DNA of 17,226 nt, taken from contig SKVA01000277.1 in NCBI GenBank assembly GCA_007129695.1, positions 1-17,226 on the forward strand. The letters are read 5' to 3'. Source of the DNA: Spirochaetaceae bacterium. GTDB taxonomy: Bacteria > Spirochaetota > Spirochaetia > DSM-27196 > SLST01. The notes under the pieces were generated by a model. It made no database searches. It saw only the letters and a program-made list of their open reading frames with translations, and had not been told where the DNA came from. Position numbers and translations under genes: made by a program. Below are positions 12,464-17,226 of this stretch, in pieces (position 1 is the stretch's first letter; every line of letters begins with the position of its first letter).

Positions 12464-14446
12464 ATGGCACGGCAGTTCGACATGGGACGCTGGTCCCGCG
12501 CATTCATCCTCGTCGCAAGTGCGATCGCTCTGATCGCCGTGCTCCTCTGGATCGTCTGGGGCCTGCCGCGATCGCTGCCGGTCGGAGGACCGGCACGCGA
12601 GATCGAGTTCGACGTCGATACTCGACCGGTCGTGGATCTATCGGATGCCGAGCGCGAGTTTCTGGCGTGGCACGGCCCGGTGACGATCGCCGTCGATCCG
12701 GATTGGGAGCCCTACGAATGGCTGGACGAGCACGGTGAGTTTCGCGGGATCGCCGCCGATCTGATACAGGTCATCTTCGGCAGGATAGGCGTGCCGTACC
12801 AGATCGTTCGGACCGGGAACTGGGCCGAAAGCCTCGATCGGTCGCGGCGCGGCACCGTCGATCTCCTCGCATTTCTCAACCGCACCCCGGCTCGCGAAGC
12901 GTGGCTCACGTTCACCGACCCTTACTTCATCGATCCGAGCGTGCTGATATCGCACGTACAGCGCGACTATATCGCCGACCTGGCACGGCTCAGCGGACAT
13001 TCGATCGCGCTGCCCGCCGGGACGAGCGTTGAGGAAGAGTTGCGGGCCCGCTACCCGAACATACGGATCATCGTCGTCGATACCGAAGAAGAGGCGATCC
13101 GAATGGTTGCCGATCGCGTCGCCGATCTCACGTTGCGGTCGCTCACCGTCGCCGCGTACGTGATCCGGACGCAAGGGCTGTTCAACCTCAAGATCGCCGG
13201 ACAGCTTCCCGAGTTTGCGAACGAGTTCCGCATGGGGGTCCGCGCTGACCGGCCCGAGCTTCGCGATATCCTCAACCGTGGCATCGCGACGATCACCCCG
13301 CAGGAGACGCAGCGGATCATCAACCGGTACGTGTCGATTCAGACCGGTCCGGTAGCCGACTACGCGCTGTTCCTGCGGGTTTCGGCTGGATTCGTCGCGA
13401 TCGTCGCGATCGGACTGTTCTGGCACCTCCGGCTTCGACGACTCCACGCGAAGCTCCAGGCCCGCGAAGCCGATCTCACCAGGCTCAGTCGTCAGCTCGA
13501 GTCCGATATCGCGCTGCAGAAGCGTCTGGAGGAGCAGCTCACGCTCCACGCCGAACACCTGCGGCTGATCATCGACTCGGTTCCCGCGTACATCTACGCG
13601 AAGGATCGCGATGGACGGTTCTTGCTGGTGAACCGGGGGCTCGCCGACCGCTGGGGCGTGCGTCCAGATGAGGCGGTCGGGACTACCGACGACGACTACG
13701 GAGCAACGGGGGAGCAGGCGCGCGCGTACCGCGACGCCGATCGCGCGGTTATCGATTCGGGACAACCGCTGTTCATCGCCGAGGAGGAGTTCCAGCGCGA
13801 GGACGGCACAACCGGCTGGTTCCAGACGACGAAGGTACCGTACCGCGATCCGACCTCCGGTCGCCCCGCGGTACTCGGCATCTCGTTGGACATCACCGAA
13901 CGCAAACGGACCGAGCGACTGATCCGGCGGATGGCGCAGCACGACGGTCTTACAGGGCTTGCGAACCGCGCGCTGTTTTCCGAGTTCCTGGCTCACGCGA
14001 TGGCAGCAGCCGATCGCAACTCGACAAGGCTTGCCGTGTTGTTCATCGATCTGGACAGGTTCAAACCAGTGAACGACACTCATGGCCATCGCGTCGGAGA
14101 CCTCGTCCTCCAGGAGGTCGCGAGTCGAATACGCGCGGCGCTGCGCGCATCCGACTCGGCCGGACGACTCGGTGGCGACGAGTTCGTCGCGCTCGTGCCC
14201 GACCTTGGTGGCAGGGCGGACATCGATGATGTTTTGAAGGTTGCGCAGAAGATCGCCGCGTCGATCCGGGCGCCGATTATCGTTGATGGCGTGACGGCCA
14301 CCGTTTCCGCCAGTATCGGTATCGCGCTCTACCCCGACCACGGAACCGACGAAGAGACGCTTCTACAAATGGCCGACGCCGCTATGTACGCCGCCAAACA
14401 TGTTGGACGCGACAGGGTCGAGGTGTTCCGCCCCGACGCCGGCTGA
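12464..14446 (+). CDS. Membrane sensor diguanylate cyclase (SBP3-PAS-GGDEF)
   Basis: A 660-residue inner-membrane sensor that should make cyclic di-GMP from two GTP. Order: cytoplasmic N terminus, membrane span (about 13-33), periplasmic solute-binding family 3 domain (about 72-293, with VDPDWEPYEWLDEHGEFRGI near its start, FTDPYF 150-155 and LPAGTSVEEEL 183-193), second span (about 304-320), coiled-coil linker (325-365), PAS domain (about 362-478, ending GISLDITERKRTE), and GGDEF domain (about 490-655). The catalytic motif is intact (GGDEF, 570-574). The product-inhibition site RASD (561-564) lies the standard five residues upstream, so it is probably active and feedback-inhibited. No EAL domain. 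The binding domain resembles amino-acid-binding proteins, but the ligand is unknown. GGAGG lies three bases before ATG. It diverges from the lipoprotein/sulfatase operon, suggesting but not proving a link. Confidence 0.93.
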   Translation: MARQFDMGRWSRAFILVASAIALIAVLLWIVWGLPRSLPVGGPAREIEFDVDTRPVVDLSDAEREFLAWHGPVTIAVDPDWEPYEWLDEHGEFRGIAADLIQVIFGRIGVPYQIVRTGNWAESLDRSRRGTVDLLAFLNRTPAREAWLTFTDPYFIDPSVLISHVQRDYIADLARLSGHSIALPAGTSVEEELRARYPNIRIIVVDTEEEAIRMVADRVADLTLRSLTVAAYVIRTQGLFNLKIAGQLPEFANEFRMGVRADRPELRDILNRGIATITPQETQRIINRYVSIQTGPVADYALFLRVSAGFVAIVAIGLFWHLRLRRLHAKLQAREADLTRLSRQLESDIALQKRLEEQLTLHAEHLRLIIDSVPAYIYAKDRDGRFLLVNRGLADRWGVRPDEAVGTTDDDYGATGEQARAYRDADRAVIDSGQPLFIAEEEFQREDGTTGWFQTTKVPYRDPTSGRPAVLGISLDITERKRTERLIRRMAQHDGLTGLANRALFSEFLAHAMAAADRNSTRLAVLFIDLDRFKPVNDTHGHRVGDLVLQEVASRIRAALRASDSAGRLGGDEFVALVPDLGGRADIDDVLKVAQKIAASIRAPIIVDGVTATVSASIGIALYPDHGTDEETLLQMADAAMYAAKHVGRDRVEVFRPDAG

Positions 14447-14459
14447 CGATCGGGCCCGT

Positions 14460-14488
14460 TTGACGCTCGGTCGGAGGGCTGCTACCTT
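14460..14488 (+). promoter_or_regulatory. Promoter for the PerR-like gene
   Basis: TTGACG (14460-14465; 5/6), 17 bases, TACCTT (14483-14488; 3/6). Transcription from about 14495 gives a very short leader containing GAGGGG before ATG 14510. The gene can thus be expressed apart from the diguanylate cyclase, which ends 63 bases upstream. I see no clear PerR-box palindrome here. Confidence 0.45.
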
Positions 14489-14509
14489 AACGGCTGAGGG
14501 GCATCGCGG

Positions 14510-14935
14510 ATGGACGAATCGGGACAGACGCTTCGCACCGCCGATCCGCGAACGCTCCTTGCTGCGCGCGGGCTGCGGGCGTCGCACCAGCGACTAGTGA
14601 TCCTCGACTATCTGTTGAGGCACGACACGCATCCGACCGTTGATCGCGTTCACGCTGACCTCTCTCCGCTCATTCCGACGCTGTCCAAGACTACCGTCTA
14701 CAACACGCTCAAGGCGCTCGTGACAGGAGGCCTCGTCACCGAGATCACGATCGGTTCCGGCGAAGCGCGCTACGACGTCAGGGACCAGTCGCACGCGCAC
14801 CTGCGATGCGCCGGCTGCGGCGGTGTGTTCGACATCCCGCTTCGCGTCGCGCCCGAAGCCGACATTCCGGCAGGCTTCGTTGTCACCGACGCAAACGTGA
14901 CGCTCCGCGGCTTCTGTCCAGACTGCCGCTGCTGA
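14510..14935 (+). CDS. perR: Fur family regulator, PerR-type by its metal site
   Basis: A 141-residue winged-helix repressor of the Fur family. The DNA-binding helix region contains SKTTVYNTLKAL (59-70). The structural zinc site has both CxxC pairs, Cys100/Cys103 and Cys136/Cys139. The regulatory-metal positions are His41 (HPTVDRVHADL), Asp89 (RYD), His95 and His97 (HAH), and Asp108 (VFD). These correspond to His37, Asp85, His91, His93 and Asp104 of Bacillus subtilis PerR, where iron-catalysed oxidation of the histidines relieves repression on peroxide stress. An Asp rather than Glu at the 85-equivalent is what separates PerR from Fur, hence the call. GAGGGG precedes ATG by eight bases. Its stop lies six bases from that of the convergent aminotransferase gene. 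No peroxide-defence gene is in the window, so targets are unknown. Confidence 0.85.
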   Translation: MDESGQTLRTADPRTLLAARGLRASHQRLVILDYLLRHDTHPTVDRVHADLSPLIPTLSKTTVYNTLKALVTGGLVTEITIGSGEARYDVRDQSHAHLRCAGCGGVFDIPLRVAPEADIPAGFVVTDANVTLRGFCPDCRC

Positions 14936-14941
14936 GCGAGT

Positions 14942-16192
14942 TCACAGCATTGCCGCGAGCGCCTTGAACCCGGCGCGCGCGCGGTTGACGGTCGTTTCGA
15001 TGTCGGACTCGCGGTGCGCGTACGACAGGAACCAGTTGTGGTGCGGGTGGAGGTAGACACCGCTGCGCGCCATCAGCGCGCAGAACGCTTGATTGAGCGT
15101 CAGGTCAGGGTCGTCGTCGAAGGTCATGAATGGTATCGCCGGGGGGCCGCTCATTGTGATAGAGAAACCCGACTCCGATGCCGCGGCGGTCAGGCCCGCG
15201 CACAGCAGTTCGCCGACACGCCGCGTGTGCGCAATCACGTCAACGCGGTCCATCTCTTCGAGCGTGCGAACCGCCATCGTCATCGGCGCTGACGCCGTCC
15301 AGAACGTTCCGGTGATGAAGAAGCCCGCCGCGGCCGACTTCATCGCCCCGGTTCCCAGCAGGACCCCGAGCGGACTCCCGTTTGCGATAGACTTACCCAT
15401 GCAGATCAGATCTGGCCGCGCGCCGAACTCGACGTGCGAACCGGCTCGGTTCAGTCGGAAGTTGGCCCGAATGTCGTCCATGATCAGCAGCGCGTGCTCG
15501 GTCGCGCACAGTTCGTGGAGCGCATCGTACCAGCCCGGCGCGGGCATCACCGACGGCGCGAACGCCGGGTGATGGTACGGAGTCACTACGACCGCGGCGA
15601 TCCTCCCAGCGTGTCGGGAAAACAAGTCGCGCACCATGCCGATATCGTTGTAGTGGAACTCCACGACCTCGTCGCGGTCGCGCAGGATCGGATACTCGTT
15701 CGACGAGCACCAGTTTGCCGCGCCGTGGTACGCGTGAGACGCGATCATCACGATCGGCTTGTCGGTGGCGACCCGCGCGATGCTGACCGCGAGCGTTGTC
15801 GCGTCGGTACCGTTCTTCGCGAAGACTGCCCACTCCATCGCGTCGATCCGGTCGACGAGCATCTCGGCAAGCTCGACCATCACCGGCTGCGGCCCGGTCA
15901 GCAGATCCCCGGCGCGTAGCCGCGCTTCGCCGGCCGCGACGACCGGTCGGTACCCGTACCCCAGGATCATCGATCCGTAGCCGCACAGGTAATCGATGAA
16001 CTCGTTGCCGTCGACGTCGTAGAGCCGGCATCCTTCGCCCCGCTCGAAGTAGTACGGAAAGGAGCCGGGGATGACAAACCCGGGGCTCTTCGTGCCGTAG
16101 ATGCCTCCGGGAATGACACGTTCGGCGCGGCGAAAGAGCTCGAGCGATCGGGAGAATCGCGGATCGTAGTCCGACGGTGCTCTGGTCTTCAC
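14942..16192 (-). CDS. Class III PLP-dependent aminotransferase, glutamate-1-semialdehyde aminomutase-like
   Basis: A 416-residue fold-type I class III aminotransferase closest in pattern to glutamate-1-semialdehyde 2,1-aminomutase. Visible: VIPGGIYGTKSP (26-37), FAKNGTDATTLAVSIAR (124-140), YHG (155-157), Asp239 in LLIMDDIRANFRL for the pyridine nitrogen, the Schiff-base Lys267 in CMGKSIANGSPLG (264-276), and GTFWTASAPMTMAVRTLEEM (295-314). It departs from true HemL: the usual DEVMTGFR reads DDIRANFR and the lysine loop differs, so I do not assign tetrapyrrole synthesis. It may transaminate or isomerise another amino acid or amino sugar. Start is GTG with GAGGAG upstream, and GTGA is shared with the stop of the SCP2-like gene, so the two are translationally coupled. 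The 3' end converges on the PerR-like gene. Confidence 0.88.
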   Translation of the reverse strand: MKTRAPSDYDPRFSRSLELFRRAERVIPGGIYGTKSPGFVIPGSFPYYFERGEGCRLYDVDGNEFIDYLCGYGSMILGYGYRPVVAAGEARLRAGDLLTGPQPVMVELAEMLVDRIDAMEWAVFAKNGTDATTLAVSIARVATDKPIVMIASHAYHGAANWCSSNEYPILRDRDEVVEFHYNDIGMVRDLFSRHAGRIAAVVVTPYHHPAFAPSVMPAPGWYDALHELCATEHALLIMDDIRANFRLNRAGSHVEFGARPDLICMGKSIANGSPLGVLLGTGAMKSAAAGFFITGTFWTASAPMTMAVRTLEEMDRVDVIAHTRRVGELLCAGLTAAASESGFSITMSGPPAIPFMTFDDDPDLTLNQAFCALMARSGVYLHPHHNWFLSYAHRESDIETTVNRARAGFKALAAML

Positions 16193-16941
16193 GATGCGCT
16201 CCTCAGGTAGACACCGACGCGGTCGATGATCGGAAAAAGGTTCTGGATCATCGGGATGCGTCCGTGCAGGAGCACGCGTCGCTCCGCGAGTGCGATCGCC
16301 GCCGATATCTTCCCGGTCAGCAGCGCCAGCGCGGTATCCGTGTCGGCGAACTCGAGCTCGGCGTTCGCCGACGCCTCGACGCCGTCGCCGGTCGTCTGCC
16401 CTGCACGGACCGACAGCCCGTTCGCATCACGAACGATCAAGGCGCGGGTATTCGCCATCGTCACCATAATCGTCCCGTGAGGTATCCGGGCGAGTCGCGC
16501 CGCGACGTACGGGTCGTGGCGTGCGACCTGTTCGAGCGCAAAGAGCGTCGCAAGGAGCAGCATCCGGGGCCGCGTCTGGTCGTCGGCGAAGGCGGCAGTC
16601 AGTTGCCCCGTGAGCGCGCGGAACGACGCGCCTGCGCGGGCGAACCGGAGTCCCGTCGGGATCGGTACGACCCGCCCTCTGGTGCCCGACAGCACCCGAA
16701 CCAGATCGATCGGTCGGGGAAAGTAGAGAACAAGCGATGGCCAGCCGCGAGCTCGATCCGCGGCGCGTCCGCCGTCGCGTCCCGCGGTGATCGAACAGAC
16801 GGGTCCCCGGGAGGCCCATAGGTGAACGGTCACCGCGCGGTCGGGGAGGCTCGCGAACGCTTCGGACCGCAGGTTTTCGATGAGTCTGATGGTGACGCTT
16901 GCTCGGACGAACGCTGCGATCCGGTCGGTGGCGAGCGGCAT
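16189..16941 (-). CDS. SCP2 sterol-carrier-like domain protein
   Basis: A 250-residue soluble protein. The C-terminal part (about 150-248) resembles an SCP2 sterol-carrier fold: a strand-rich segment GTIMVTMANTRALIVRD (156-172), then AELEFADTDTALALLTGKISAAIALAERRVLLHGRIPMIQ, which has the typical final hydrophobic helix and G-x-I/V pattern. Such domains bind acyl chains or other hydrophobic ligands. In bacteria the cargo is usually unknown. The N-terminal half (1-140) is basic and I do not recognise it. No signal peptide or membrane span. ATG 16941 lacks a good ribosome site but lies three bases after the stop of the upstream gene, so coupled translation is likely. Its own stop overlaps the aminotransferase start. 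This suggests that it serves the same pathway, for example by presenting a lipid-like substrate. Confidence 0.65.
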   Translation of the reverse strand: MPLATDRIAAFVRASVTIRLIENLRSEAFASLPDRAVTVHLWASRGPVCSITAGRDGGRAADRARGWPSLVLYFPRPIDLVRVLSGTRGRVVPIPTGLRFARAGASFRALTGQLTAAFADDQTRPRMLLLATLFALEQVARHDPYVAARLARIPHGTIMVTMANTRALIVRDANGLSVRAGQTTGDGVEASANAELEFADTDTALALLTGKISAAIALAERRVLLHGRIPMIQNLFPIIDRVGVYLRSAS

Positions 16942-16944
16942 GGT

Positions 16945-17226
16945 CTACAGCTTGTCGATCAGCATGCTGCACTTGCCCGATGGAATCGGGAGCGTCTTTC
17001 TCTTCTTGCCGAGCACGTTGATCGTGAAGTAGTAGAGCTTTTCGCTCTCCAATCTGATCTCCCAGCCGCGACCGCTGCGGTTGCTGAGGATCGTGATGAG
17101 ATTTCGCTTGAGCGACAGGTGCTCGATGCCCATGATCTCGAGCGTCGGGACGATCCAGTCGACGGTCTTCCGCGGCAGGCTGATGTAGAGGCCGATGATG
17201 TTCTCGATCATCAACGCAACCGTCGC
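16945..17226 (-). CDS. Unrecognised protein, frame open to the window edge
   Basis: I do not recognise this protein. The frame is open to the end of the window; 93 residues are visible. ATG 17211 or TTG 17214 could be starts giving 88-89 residues, but neither has a Shine-Dalgarno site within the visible 15 bases, so the gene probably begins beyond the window. The visible part is a mixed alpha/beta sequence rich in Ile, Leu and Lys with no Cys pair, signal peptide or membrane span: WIVPTLEIMGIEHL, then strands ITIL, WEIRL and LYYFTINVLG, ending in a basic KKRK (about 20 residues from the end). Base composition is clearly less GC-rich than its neighbours, with Lys and Ile codons more frequent. 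It ends three bases before the SCP2-like gene and is the first visible gene of that operon. Confidence 0.55.
   Translation of the reverse strand, partial: ATVALMIENIIGLYISLPRKTVDWIVPTLEIMGIEHLSLKRNLITILSNRSGRGWEIRLESEKLYYFTINVLGKKRKTLPIPSGKCSMLIDKL

Noticed and set aside
12638..14341. 567-codon open frame on the minus strand opposite the diguanylate cyclase
   Set aside because: It mirrors a gene with clear PAS and GGDEF motifs, has no recognisable domain, and is rich in Arg/Asp as expected for an antisense frame in GC-rich DNA.
14942..16192. Calling the aminotransferase HemL
   Set aside because: The cofactor-region motif is altered and no tetrapyrrole gene is nearby, so the specific name is not supported.

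Overview
The window is gene-dense, GC-rich bacterial chromosome (roughly 63-65 % GC by eye) with 14 protein-coding genes. I see no rRNA, tRNA, CRISPR array, insertion sequence or phage gene. No gene-free stretch exceeds about 180 bases. Two lipoproteins with ordinary lipoboxes, a two-membrane-segment diguanylate cyclase and Shine-Dalgarno sites of the AGGAGG type suggest a free-living, probably diderm bacterium. A Spirochaetota-like host would fit the mix of genes, but nothing here fixes the phylum.

Layout. (1) 2-1916: an acetamidase/formamidase (minus) and a sugar isomerase/epimerase-like TIM barrel (plus) diverge from a 130-base region. (2) 1947-5933: a minus-strand run of a lysoplasmalogenase-like membrane protein, a GNAT acetyltransferase starting one base after it, and, after a 164-base gap holding a perfect 9-bp inverted repeat, a GH65 disaccharide phosphorylase. 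(3) 6023-7408: a plus-strand two-domain acyltransferase-like protein that diverges from the lysoplasmalogenase and carries an in-frame 18-base tandem repeat. (4) 7402-12286: a minus-strand operon of a PKD/FN3/LamG-like surface lipoprotein, a lipoprotein resembling a TIM-barrel glycosidase, and a sulfatase with no signal peptide. (5) 12464-14935: a sensor diguanylate cyclase that diverges from operon 4, then a PerR-type Fur-family regulator. (6) 14942-17226: a tightly coupled minus-strand operon of an unrecognised protein open at the window edge, an SCP2-like protein and an atypical class III aminotransferase.

How the genes may work together (inference). Block 4 looks like a small surface glycan recognition and desulfation module, with a c-di-GMP sensor facing it across an AT-rich promoter region. 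The GH65 enzyme and the isomerase-like protein point to intracellular sugar use. Block 6 pairs a lipid-carrier fold with a PLP enzyme for no function I can name. It and block 4 are the best candidates for something undescribed. Two starts without Shine-Dalgarno sites lie six bases after a -10-like box, which suggests leaderless transcripts.
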